A DNA stretch of 39,133 nucleotides from Streptomyces sp. MS191 (GTDB lineage: Bacteria; Actinomycetota; Actinomycetes; Streptomycetales; Streptomycetaceae): assembly GCF_008042125.1 (NCBI RefSeq), contig NZ_RDBI01000040.1, positions 2,833,431 to 2,872,563 of the forward strand, read 5' to 3'. The notes under the pieces were generated by a model, which saw only the letters and a program-made list of their open reading frames with translations, was not told where the DNA came from and did not search any database. The number at the start of each line of letters is the position of its first letter. Position 1 is the stretch's first letter. The translations under genes and the position numbers were made by a program. Positions 6,865 through 13,748 of the stretch are shown one piece after another.

Positions 6865-7499
6865 TTGGCCTTCTCCTGGTCCAGCTGGCGGCGCATGGCG
6901 CGCAGACCGTCGAGGAATGTGTCGAGGTCACTGATCACCGTGTCGAGCTCGGCCGCTTCGAGGCAGATGCCGTTTCCGCCGGAGTTGAACGTGACCGTCG
7001 GCGTTCCGGAAAACTCTTCGAGGGCGACGAGCTCGGCGGAGAGAAGCTGGTCGTTCCGGCAGCTCATCTCCGCAGGGACGGTCATGTCGATCTTCGGCCC
7101 GACGTGCGAGACGTAGGGCTCACCGTCCTCGAAGTGGCGGGTGGCGCAGTCGCCAGTCCGGCACCAAGGGAAATGGCCGGGTTCCGCGTAAACCTGTGCG
7201 GCCTGCTGCTTCTCGATCAGGTCCACGAGGGGCTTGATCGGCTTCTGCTCGGTGATTCGCTTGATGACCTCGGCGTTGATCGCGGCCACGGGCTTGAGGT
7301 CCTCGAGGCCCAGCTCGTTGACCGCCCGCGCCCAGACGTCGTAGACGTATCCGGTGGCGAGGACCTGCCGAGCATGCTGAAGGGTGGCGCCGTCGATGCC
7401 GGACAGGGCGAGGACCGTCAGCACGGTGTCATACAGGTCACCGCGGGACTGGCCGACGTTCGCCTTGGTCGTGGGCTGCGAGTCTGAAACAATGCTCAT
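6861..7499 (-). CDS. DUF6907-like hypothetical protein
   Basis: 212 residues from ATG 7499, preceded by GAAAGG at a normal distance. A GTG at 7523 overlaps the xis stop as GTGA and would add 8 residues; I prefer the ATG because of its ribosome-binding site. The central part has HFPWCRTGDCATRHFEDGEP with YVSHVGPKI, a Cys pair and His spacing that fit DUF6907, a family common in Streptomyces accessory DNA. It is followed by a beta-type segment (TVTFNSGGNGICLEAAELDTVI) and a helical, charged C-terminus. The role is unknown, although the family recurs next to recombination genes. Confidence 0.65.
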   Translation of the reverse strand: MSIVSDSQPTTKANVGQSRGDLYDTVLTVLALSGIDGATLQHARQVLATGYVYDVWARAVNELGLEDLKPVAAINAEVIKRITEQKPIKPLVDLIEKQQAAQVYAEPGHFPWCRTGDCATRHFEDGEPYVSHVGPKIDMTVPAEMSCRNDQLLSAELVALEEFSGTPTVTFNSGGNGICLEAAELDTVISDLDTFLDGLRAMRRQLDQEKAK

Positions 7500-7519
7500 G
7501 GCCGTTGCCTTTCGTGTCT

Positions 7520-7810
7520 TCACGGGTTCGAGGGGGTGCGGTCGCTCGAAGCCGCTGCGGTTGCCTCCGCGGCGGCTTCGCTGTTTTCCGGGGTGATGTG
7601 GAGTACCCGGAGAAGATCGGCGGTGATCGCCCTGTAGGAATTGCCCGCCCTGATGACGTGGCAGGGGAAGGCGCCGCTGCGTGCCAGCGCGTATGCCGTA
7701 GTGCGCCCCACTCCGAATGCTCGGCCGGCGGTGACGATGTCGACGCTCGCCGGCAAAGACAGCAGCTCTTCACGTGTCATCGCGTGTCGCTGTCTGTCGT
7801 TCTGTGTCAT
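7520..7810 (-). CDS. xis: Xis-like helix-turn-helix protein
   Basis: Ninety-six residues if started at ATG 7810, 86 if at ATG 7780. The core (LLSLPASVDIVTAGRAFGVG, RTTAYALARSGAFPCHVIRA, YRAITADLLRVL) is the MerR/excisionase-type winged helix typical of actinobacterial Xis proteins. It probably controls recombination directionality with the neighbouring serine integrase, although serine integrases normally use unrelated directionality factors, so a transcriptional role is also possible. The homologue in element R aligns from the Met at 7780, and GTGTC sites lie between 7785 and 7809, both of which favour the shorter start. Neither start has a clear Shine-Dalgarno sequence. First gene of the minus operon, divergent from the XRE regulator. 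Confidence 0.75.
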   Translation of the reverse strand: MTQNDRQRHAMTREELLSLPASVDIVTAGRAFGVGRTTAYALARSGAFPCHVIRAGNSYRAITADLLRVLHITPENSEAAAEATAAASSDRTPSNP

Positions 7811-7906
7811 GGATGACCGCCAGTGCTCAGAGTTGCGCTGCTGAAGCACAGCGTGCTCCAGTGTCTTGCCGCGTGTCAAGCGGTGTCGTACTGTGCTGTC
7901 ATGACA
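7775..7906. promoter_or_regulatory. GTGTC half-site array between divergent xis and XRE genes
   Basis: GTGTC occurs on the plus strand at 7775, 7785, 7804, 7861, 7873 and 7883, with further TGTC cores at 7792, 7796 and 7897. The last is part of a perfect palindrome TGTCATGACA (7897-7906) that contains the XRE start codon. Many are 9-13 bp apart, roughly one helical turn. This is probably the operator region of the XRE regulator, controlling both divergent genes. Confidence 0.65.
7866..7900 (+). promoter_or_regulatory. Candidate leaderless promoter of the XRE regulator
   Basis: TTGCCG (7866-7871), a 17-bp spacer and TACTGT (7889-7894) precede ATG 7901 by six bases, so the transcript would start at or beside the initiation codon. 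No Shine-Dalgarno sequence is present, in agreement. GTGTC sites overlap the -35 edge, the spacer and the start codon. Confidence 0.55.
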
Positions 7907-8812
7907 CAACAGGATTGGGCTTCGCGTCTGGCTCAGATCACGGCCAGTCAGGTGCGCCGATACCGCGAGCTGCGGGAGATGAGTGCGCAGCAATTGGCGG
8001 AAGCCTGCGCGGATCTTGGGCACCCCATCCAGCGCTCGGTGATCGCAAACCTGGAGAACGGCAGGCGTGGCCAAGTTTCGGTTGCCGAGGTCATCGTTCT
8101 TGCAGTGGCGCTGAAGGTGCCGCCCATCTACCTCATCTACCCGTGCGGCCTCGTAGAGGACATGGAGGGGGCGCCGGGGTTGGTGTCTGACCCGTATGAG
8201 TGGGCGCTCTGGTTTTCTGGAGAGTTCAGGGATGCGGTTCAGGGGCAGGTGCAAGCGTCAAACGAAGAGATGCCGCTCGACTACATGCGCGACCTGATCC
8301 CTGTGCTGCAGACTCTTCGGGAACTGCGAGGTGAGATCAAGAAATTTGAGGATCAGAATGAGTACGAGCTAACCGCTTACGACGAAGCTGAGAGGCTTTC
8401 TCGAGCTGCAGCTGAGCGGTACGAGATCAGCGTGCGGCAGCAGCATGACCTGCTGGATAGCCTCCAGTTGATCCCGTTCGGTTCCGACGAGTACCAGCAG
8501 GTCCGGGAGGAGATGGAGAAGGCGAAGGAGGAATTGGATCGCGCTCGGTCGGCTTCGGATGTGGCGCGAGCGAGGCTTTCTAAGCTTGTGACTGCACGCG
8601 CCATGTACGACAGGATGCAGCAAGAACGAATTGCGGAGGAGATGAGGGTGCACTACCTCGTGGATAGCATGAGGAAGCAGCGCTGGAGCATCCCAGACTT
8701 CGGAGAGGAATTCGCCGAAGTCATGAAGGAGGGTGCCGAGATCGTCCCGCCGAAGCGAACAGTTCGAAGGCCACGCAAGCGAGGTGGTGGATCGGTAGAG
8801 ATTGGCGGTTGA
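7901..8812 (+). CDS. XRE-family transcriptional regulator of element L
   Basis: 303 residues from ATG 7901. Residues ~12-75 form an XRE/lambda-repressor-like HTH (RRYRELREMSAQQLAEACAD, then PIQRSVIANLENGRRG, then VAEVIVLAVALKVPPIYLIY). A conserved W-x2-W-F-x-GE follows, then a long charged, probably coiled-coil region (about 140-270), and a basic tail (PKRTVRRPRKRGGG). Its first 115 residues align with the regulator of element R at 36,600-37,274. It likely represses itself and xis through the GTGTC array. Codon use is looser in G/C than in the neighbours (AAA, TTT, GAT, AAT are frequent), a sign of transfer. The coiled-coil extension is long for such regulators. It ends 8 bases from the convergent integrase stop. 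Confidence 0.85.
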   Translation: MTQQDWASRLAQITASQVRRYRELREMSAQQLAEACADLGHPIQRSVIANLENGRRGQVSVAEVIVLAVALKVPPIYLIYPCGLVEDMEGAPGLVSDPYEWALWFSGEFRDAVQGQVQASNEEMPLDYMRDLIPVLQTLRELRGEIKKFEDQNEYELTAYDEAERLSRAAAERYEISVRQQHDLLDSLQLIPFGSDEYQQVREEMEKAKEELDRARSASDVARARLSKLVTARAMYDRMQQERIAEEMRVHYLVDSMRKQRWSIPDFGEEFAEVMKEGAEIVPPKRTVRRPRKRGGGSVEIGG

Positions 8813-8820
8813 CCCTCCAT

Positions 8821-10305
8821 CTATCGGCGCTTCCACCGGACGTCGATCGTTTCGTAGTCGAAGTACCCGCCGTCGGGCATGCGTCCCGGACGGGCCGGCC
8901 GCACTGTGACCTCGAGCAGCTCGCGCAGCACTGCGCGTCGTTGCTGCAGCTGCATGTCCTCCCACGCCTTACGGACGTCCGGCGCCCCGACGAGGGGCAC
9001 GAGGGGATCGATCCTTGCGGCGGCGGCCAGCCGGTTGTTCACGCTCTCCAGCTGGGCCCGCGCCACATCCGACCCCGCGGTGAACTGCGGCAGCATGATC
9101 TGCCCAGCGCCGAACGCGGCGGCCAGGTCCGTGAGTCGCCGCCGGATCTGTTCGCTCTCCACCTGCAGCGCGGCCACGTCCGCATCGTTCGGCCCCGGCA
9201 GTAGGAGGTCGGCCGCGTCCGGCCGAGATAGACGCTCGACGATCAGGTCCTGGATGTACTCGTCCAGCTTGTCGCCCCGCCGGCCGCCGCCGTGCCGGGT
9301 ACTGCACCGGTAGCTCGGCAGCCGAGATCCTCCCGACTGGCTGCAGATCATTCCCTCGCCGCAGCCGGGCAGACCGCACTTGTAGATCAGCGAGCCGAAC
9401 CACTTCGGCTCGGGGCCGGGAGTGGTGCGCCGGGTCGGGTCGCCCAGGATCGACACGACGGCCCTGTGCTTTGCCTCGGAGACGAGCGGCTCCCAGTTGC
9501 CCGTGCCGATCTCCTCGCCCTTGTAGATGGCCAGGCCGGCGTTTCTCGGGCGGAGTAGCAGGTCGCGGGCCGCGGTCTCGCCGATCGGGTTGCCCTGCGT
9601 GGATGTGAATCCCTTATCGGCCAGCCACCGGACCCAGCCGCGGAGCGATCCGCCGGCGAGCAGCTGGTCATGCCCGGCCTCGATGGCGGCGGCCTCTTCG
9701 GGAACGGCCTGGTTCATGTCGAGCACGGGTACCTCGACGTCGCCGGCCCCTCGGTCAACCTTGATCCTCGTCTCGCCCGTCGGCACACCCCACCCGAACG
9801 GGCGAAGTCCGCCGCCCCATTCGCCCGCCTGCGCCTTCTGTAGCCGGGCCCGGGCGACACGCTCAGCCTTGTGTTCCGACTCGTGGCGCGCGACAGCGCC
9901 GTGGATCCGGGCGGTCATCCGGCCGGACGGAGTCGAGAGATCCAGGTGACCGGCCTGCACGGTGTGAGTGGAGACGCCGTGCCGCTCGGAGACGTCGATG
10001 TACTCCTCGAGCTCGGTCGGCGACCGGTGAAGCCGGTCGTTGTGCCAGGCGACGACGACGGTGGCGACGCCGTCCTGCAGGTCGGTGAGCATGCGGCGGT
10101 ATCCGGGGCGAGGCTTGCCGCTGTAGGCGCTCAAGTCGTTGTCGATGTAGACCTCGACGACGTCCCAGCCGTTGCGGTTGGCGAGGGCCTCGCAGTCCTC
10201 GCGCTGCCGGTCGACACCGAGGTGGGCGCCGGTCCGGTCCTGGCTGATGCGGACGTAGACGACCGCCCGAGTGCGCTGGCCGGCGGGCGTCTTCGTGGTC
10301 TTCAT
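8821..10305 (-). CDS. int: Large serine recombinase (integrase)
   Basis: 494 residues from ATG 10305. The N-terminal resolvase domain has [13 protein letters not shown] with the nucleophile Ser21, followed by [20 protein letters not shown] and [21 protein letters not shown] recombinase domain follows (residues ~165-260, including [20 protein letters not shown] and [16 protein letters not shown]), then a zinc-ribbon segment ([18 protein letters not shown] ... YRCSTRH). The C-terminal part contains a charged stretch and ends [15 protein letters not shown]. It inserts element L by attP x attB recombination; the adjacent junction shows the target is tadA. Length and domain order match the phiC31-type group. 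The frame is open far upstream into the tad region, but ATG 10305 is the first start giving the resolvase N-terminus. Confidence 0.95.
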   Translation of the reverse strand: MKTTKTPAGQRTRAVVYVRISQDRTGAHLGVDRQREDCEALANRNGWDVVEVYIDNDLSAYSGKPRPGYRRMLTDLQDGVATVVVAWHNDRLHRSPTELEEYIDVSERHGVSTHTVQAGHLDLSTPSGRMTARIHGAVARHESEHKAERVARARLQKAQAGEWGGGLRPFGWGVPTGETRIKVDRGAGDVEVPVLDMNQAVPEEAAAIEAGHDQLLAGGSLRGWVRWLADKGFTSTQGNPIGETAARDLLLRPRNAGLAIYKGEEIGTGNWEPLVSEAKHRAVVSILGDPTRRTTPGPEPKWFGSLIYKCGLPGCGEGMICSQSGGSRLPSYRCSTRHGGGRRGDKLDEYIQDLIVERLSRPDAADLLLPGPNDADVAALQVESEQIRRRLTDLAAAFGAGQIMLPQFTAGSDVARAQLESVNNRLAAAARIDPLVPLVGAPDVRKAWEDMQLQQRRAVLRELLEVTVRPARPGRMPDGGYFDYETIDVRWKRR

Positions 10306-10350
10306 GGCCCAAGTGTGCAGCAGCAGCGGTGTTTTATTCCAGGGTTCGGG
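10306..10350. other. attR: Element L right attachment junction in the tadA Walker A codons
   Basis: The integrase start is followed by 36 bp of unassigned sequence (with GCAGCAGCAGC and an AT-rich GTTTTATTCC) and then directly by GGGTTCGGGAAGACCACG, where the tadA frame resumes as G-F-G-K-T-T. Intact TadA proteins read G-x-G-S-G-K-T-T here, so the crossover is probably within about GGTTCGGG (10,343-10,350). The partner junction and the core dinucleotide cannot be fixed without the left end or an empty-site sequence. Confidence 0.75.
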
Positions 10351-10923
10351 AAGACCACGCTGCTGTCGACCCTGCTGGGACTGGTGGGCGGGCAGGAGCG
10401 GATCGTCCTCGCCGAGGACTCGGCCGAACTGCGGCCCGACCACCCGCATGTCGTGCGGCTGGAGGCGCGACCGGCCAACCAGGAGGGAGCGGGGCTGGTG
10501 ACCCTGCGGGACCTGGTCCGCCAGGCCCTGCGGATGCGCCCCGACCGCCTCGTGGTCGGCGAGGTCCGGGGCGGCGAGGCGGTGGACCTGCTCGCCGCCC
10601 TGAACACGGGCCACGAAGGAGGCTGCGGGACGGTCCATGCCAACACCGCGACGGACGTACCAGCGCGACTCGAGGCCCTCGGGACGGCCGCCGGGCTCGA
10701 CCGGGCGGCCCTGCACAGCCAGTTGGGCGCCGGACTCTCGGCGGTGATCCATCTGGCACGGGACCGGGCCGGACGGCGGCGGATCGCCGAGATCCACGTG
10801 CTCGAACGGAATCGGGAGGGGCTGGTGGTGACGGTTCCCGCGCTGCGCTGGGGCGCGGCCGGGTTCGAACGGGAGCGGGGCTGGGAGCGGCTCCGCGTCC
10901 TGCTCGGGGGTGAACCGGCATGA
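10342..10923 (+). pseudogene. tadA: tadA/cpaF-type ATPase, 3' half (5' half separated by element L)
   Basis: The frame resumes inside Walker A ([15 protein letters not shown]) and continues through [20 protein letters not shown], the Walker B region ([20 protein letters not shown]), the [20 protein letters not shown]is-box region and the C-terminal [14 protein letters not shown]. It ends with TGA 10,923 overlapping the tadB ATG (ATGA). This is the C-terminal ~190 residues of the secretion ATPase that powers Flp/tad pilus assembly. No start codon or ribosome-binding site is found nearby, and the normal N-terminal domain is missing. If element L excises precisely, an intact tadA should be restored. 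Confidence 0.9.
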
Positions 10924-10962
10924 CGGAGCCGTGGGCACTGGCGCAGGGGGCGGCGGCCCTGT
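10472..10962 (+). repeat. Left arm of a ~0.5-kb inverted duplication (tadA 3' end/tadB 5' end)
   Basis: This 491-bp segment is repeated in reverse complement at 11,060-11,590, with 97 bp between the arms. I compared the two arms by eye and saw no substitutions, only two insertions in the second copy (4 bp and 36 bp). The left arm holds the natural tadA-tadB junction. Confidence 0.9.
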
Positions 10963-11059
10963 GTGCCGCAGTCGCCGGGTGGCGGGTGCGGGAGCGGGTG
11001 CGGGGCCTTCGCCGGGCCCGGACGGTGCTGGCGGGGGACCGGTGGGGGCCTTCGCGCGG

Positions 11060-11590
11060 ACAGGGCCGCCGCCCCCTGCGCCAGTGCCCACGGCTCCGTC
11101 ATGCCGGTTCACCCCCGCCCGAGCAGGACGCGGAGCCGCTCCCAGCCCCGCTCCCGTTCGAACCCGGCCGCGCCCCAGCGCAGCGCGGGAACCGTCACCA
11201 CCAGCCCCTCCCGATTCCGTTCGAGCACGTGGATCTCGGCGATCCGCCGCCGTCCGGCCCGGTCCCGTGCCAGATGGATCACCGCCGAGAGTCCGGCGCC
11301 CAACTGGCTGTGCAGGGCCGCCCGGTCGAGCCCGCCCAACTGGCTGTGCAGGGCCGCCCGGTCGAGCCCGGCGGCCGTCCCGAGGGCCTCGAGTCGCGCT
11401 GGTACGTCCGTCGCGGTGTTGGCATGGACCGTCCCGCAGCCTCCTTCGTGGCCCGTGTTCAGGGCGGCGAGCAGGTCCACCGCCTCGCCGCCCCGGACCT
11501 CGCCGACCACGAGGCGGTCGGGGCGCATCCGCAGGGCCTGGCGGACCAGGTCCCGCAGGGTCACCAGCCCCGCTCCCTCCTGGTTGGCCG
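11060..11590 (-). repeat. Right arm of the inverted duplication, inserted in tadB
   Basis: 531 bp, reverse complement of 10,472-10,962. It carries an extra 4 bp near 11,115-11,120 (GCCCG where the other arm has one G less per repeat) and a tandem duplication of 36 bp. It breaks the tadB frame between roughly codon 46 and the continuation at 11,591. It could be a fold-back recombination product or an assembly artefact. Confidence 0.88.
11298..11369 (-). repeat. Two tandem copies of a 36-bp unit
   Basis: The units at 11,298-11,333 and 11,334-11,369 are identical and encode, on the minus strand, a doubled [12 protein letters not shown] of TadA. The left arm of the inverted duplication has only one copy. 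Confidence 0.9.
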
Positions 11591-12246
11591 CTCGCGGCCG
11601 CCCTCGGCCTCGTGGGCCAGTCACCGCTGCCGTTGGCCGCCGGAGCCGTCGCCGTGCCGCTGCTCGGACGGCACCTGCGGGCGGCCGGTCTGCGCAGGGA
11701 GCGTGAGGCGCGGGTCGACGCGGTGGTGGCCCTGTGCGGTTCGGTGGCAGGGGAGTTGAGAGCGGGCCGGCAGCCGGCGCAGGCACTGCTCTTCGCGGCC
11801 GGGTCGACGGGCGCGCTGGGCCCGCGGGGGGAGGCGGCGGTGCTGGCGGCGGCCCGCTTCGGCGGGGACGTGCCGCAGGCGCTGCGCCGCGCCGCCCGGG
11901 CGGACGGTGCGGACGGCCTGGCGGGGATGGCGGCCTGCTGGCAGGTGGCCGTGGACGGCGGTGCGGGCCTGGCCGCCGGGCTGGACCGGCTGGAGGCCGC
12001 GCTGAGGGAGCATCGCGACCAGCGCGAGCGGCTGCGGGCTCAACTGGCGGGCGCCTGGGCGACCGTGGCCGTACTCGCCGTGCTTCCGCCGGTGGGGCTC
12101 GCCCTCGGCGCGGCGGTCGGGGCCGATCCGCTGCGGGTGCTGCTGCACACGCCGGCGGGACTGCTCTGTCTGGCCGTGGGCGGGGTTCTGGAGGCGGCCG
12201 GCCTGTGGTGGGCCGCGCGGATCGTACGGAGCGGGGAGCAGGTGTG

Positions 12247-13047
12247 ATGGGCGGGACGGGGATGCTCGGCGAGTTCGGCGACCTCGGCGAGCTGGTCGGG
12301 CGGGCGGCGGCGCCGGCCGCGGCGGTGGCCGTGGCCGCCTGGGCGGCCGGGGTGGTGACGGACCGGCGCCGGAAGCGCCGGACACGGAAGCGGATGGCCG
12401 GCCTGCTGGAGCCCGGGTGGGCGCGGGTCCGACGGCGAAGAAGCACGGCCCCGGCGTGGCTGCGGAGCTGGTCCGTGCCGTTCGTCGTGGCGGTCGCGGG
12501 ATGGGCGCTGGTCGGCGGGGTGGCCGGCTGTCTGGTCGGTGCCGCCGCCGCCTGGGCGCTGCGGACGTGGCGGGCACGCCGTCCCGCCCGGGCGCCGGAA
12601 GAGACGGACGCCGTCCGGCAGTTGCCGCTCGCCGCGGACCTGCTGGCGGCCTGCGCCTCGGCCGGGGCCGGACCGGGAGAGGCCGCGGAGGCGGTCGGCA
12701 GATCGCTGGGCGGACCGGTGGGCGAGCGGCTCGTGCGCACGGCGGCCGAGCTTCGCCTGGGCGGCGAACCGGCCGATGTCTGGCGGAGGTTCGGTGCCCT
12801 GGCCGGTGCCGAGGGTCTGGCCCGCTGCCTGGAGCGGTCGGGCTCCTCCGGGGCGCCCGCCGCGGAGGCCGTCTCCCGGCACGCGGCCGGTCTGCGAGCG
12901 GAGCGGGCCCGCAGGGCCGCGGCCCGGGCGCAGCGGGCGCAGGTGCTGATCACCGCGCCGGTGGGGCTGTGTTTCCTGCCCGCCTTCCTGGCGGTGGGAG
13001 TGGCTCCCGTGGTGATCGGGCTCGCCGGCGGCCTGCTGCACGGATGA
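12247..13047 (+). CDS. tadC: tadC-type F-domain pilus platform protein
   Basis: 266 residues from ATG 12,247, which overlaps the tadB TGA (TGATG). It has an N-terminal membrane helix ([18 protein letters not shown]), a basic cytoplasmic loop, a second hydrophobic segment ([20 protein letters not shown]), an F-domain-like helical bundle ([20 protein letters not shown] ... [20 protein letters not shown]) and a C-terminal membrane helix pair ending GLAGGLLHG. With TadB it forms the membrane platform for the Flp-type pilus. The frame is intact, although upstream tadA and tadB are broken. Confidence 0.85.
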   Translation: MGGTGMLGEFGDLGELVGRAAAPAAAVAVAAWAAGVVTDRRRKRRTRKRMAGLLEPGWARVRRRRSTAPAWLRSWSVPFVVAVAGWALVGGVAGCLVGAAAAWALRTWRARRPARAPEETDAVRQLPLAADLLAACASAGAGPGEAAEAVGRSLGGPVGERLVRTAAELRLGGEPADVWRRFGALAGAEGLARCLERSGSSGAPAAEAVSRHAAGLRAERARRAAARAQRAQVLITAPVGLCFLPAFLAVGVAPVVIGLAGGLLHG

Positions 13048-13165
13048 CCCGGCGGGGGCGGGTGCGGTGGACGCCGGCGTGCGGCGCCGCGGCGTCCGCG
13101 ACCGGGAGATCGATTGAAGTGACCGACGAATTCGACGAACGGACAGAACACAGACGGGGGTTGGC

Positions 13166-13402
13166 ATGAAGAGTGGCATGACGTGCGGCATGAAGTTCGG
13201 CATGAGGAAGGCGACTGCCTGGTGCAGGGCCAGGGCCAGGCGGGCGGCCGGGAGCGACGCGGGGATGACCACGTCCGAGTACGCGATGGGAACGATCGCC
13301 GCCGCCGGCTTCGCGGCGGTGCTGTACAAGATCGTGACCAGCGATTCCGTGTCGGGCGCGCTGGAGTCGGTGATCGGGAAGGCCCTCAATGCGCCGTTCT
13401 GA
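13166..13402 (+). CDS. Flp-like pilin (DUF4244 type)
   Basis: Seventy-eight residues from ATG 13,166. A basic leader is followed by [20 protein letters not shown] and [11 protein letters not shown]. Cleavage after the Gly of DAG would place Glu at +5 of the mature pilin, the class IV prepilin signature, and the hydrophobic helix fits a pilin subunit. The 5' end has four in-frame ATGs, each within GGCATGA (13,163-13,206), so the true start is uncertain. It is probably the major subunit of the tad pilus; a 118-bp gap with a weak hairpin (13,069-13,097) separates it from tadC. Confidence 0.8.
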   Translation: MKSGMTCGMKFGMRKATAWCRARARRAAGSDAGMTTSEYAMGTIAAAGFAAVLYKIVTSDSVSGALESVIGKALNAPF

Positions 13403-13748
13403 GGACCGGGGCGCCGTGACCGTGGAGGCGGCGATGGCCCTGCCGGCGCTGGTGGTGTTCACCCTGGCGCTGCTGTGGTCGCTCACCGCCGCCGCGGCGC
13501 AGATCCAGTGCGTGGATGCCGCCCGGGCCGGGGCGCGGGCGGCGGCCCGCTCCGAGCCGGTGGCCGCGGCCGAGTCCGTCGCCCGGACGGCCGCACCCGA
13601 CGGGGCGAATGTCTCGGTCACCCGTTCGGGCGAGCTGTGGCAGGTGACGGTGGAGGCGGAGGCCCCCGGCCCCGGCGGGATGGGCATCACCCTGCGCGCC
13701 GGGGCGGCCGCCCTCGCCGAGGACGCGGTGGGGGAGGTGGCCCCATGA
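13389..13748 (+). CDS. TadE-like pseudopilin
   Basis: 119 residues from ATG 13,389, overlapping the pilin gene by 14 bases. RGAVTVEAAMALPALVVFTL is the TadE-family N-terminal signal: the short charged leader before GAVTVE, Glu at the expected +5-type position and a hydrophobic helix. The rest is a small, probably extracytoplasmic domain (NVSVTRSGELWQVTVEAEAP). TadE-like minor pilins help assemble or anchor the pilus. Its TGA overlaps the next ATG (ATGA at 13,745-13,748). Confidence 0.85.
   Translation: MRRSEDRGAVTVEAAMALPALVVFTLALLWSLTAAAAQIQCVDAARAGARAAARSEPVAAAESVARTAAPDGANVSVTRSGELWQVTVEAEAPGPGGMGITLRAGAAALAEDAVGEVAP

Larger units (their letters stand above)
1..10347. mobile_element. int: Right part of an integrated element (element L) with serine integrase
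   Basis: From the left edge to the junction inside tadA, nearly all genes lie on the minus strand, are short, overlap by 4 nt, and belong to mobile-element replication and recombination types: ssb, primase, YfjI-like protein, Xis-like protein, XRE regulator, serine integrase. The right boundary is set by the resumption of the tadA reading frame at 10,342-10,350. The left end lies outside the window, so the type of element (integrative conjugative element, prophage or satellite) cannot be decided here: no capsid, terminase, FtsK/TraB translocase or Spd gene is visible. Confidence 0.85.
10920..12247 (+). pseudogene. tadB: tadB-type pilus inner-membrane protein, interrupted
   Basis: The start (ATG 10,920, [20 protein letters not shown] ... 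[16 protein letters not shown]) and the long 3' part (from 11,591: [19 protein letters not shown], the F-domain-like [20 protein letters not shown], and final membrane helices to [13 protein letters not shown]) are separated by the 531-bp inverted copy. Simple removal of the copy leaves the two parts out of frame, so some bases were also lost or gained. The intact protein is a type II secretion F-domain membrane protein that forms the tad pilus platform with TadC. A 445-codon frame from 10,910 reads through the insert into the TadB 3' part, but its first ~240 codons are anti-sense junk. Confidence 0.85.

Noticed and set aside
8821..11112. 763-codon extended integrase with an extra N-terminal ~270 residues
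   Set aside because: The extension is antisense to tadA and part of the inverted duplication; the family N-terminus begins at ATG 10,305.
10910..12247. 445-codon fused frame across the tadB insert
   Set aside because: First ~240 codons are out of frame or antisense sequence; the frame is open only because of G/C bias.
13069..13097. Terminator between tadC and the pilin gene
   Set aside because: An 8-bp stem with a large loop in G/C-rich sequence could easily be chance.
11109..13151. Minus-strand 680-codon frame with a TadA C-terminus
   Set aside because: The TadA part is just the inverted copy (11,060-11,590); the rest is antisense to tadB and tadC.
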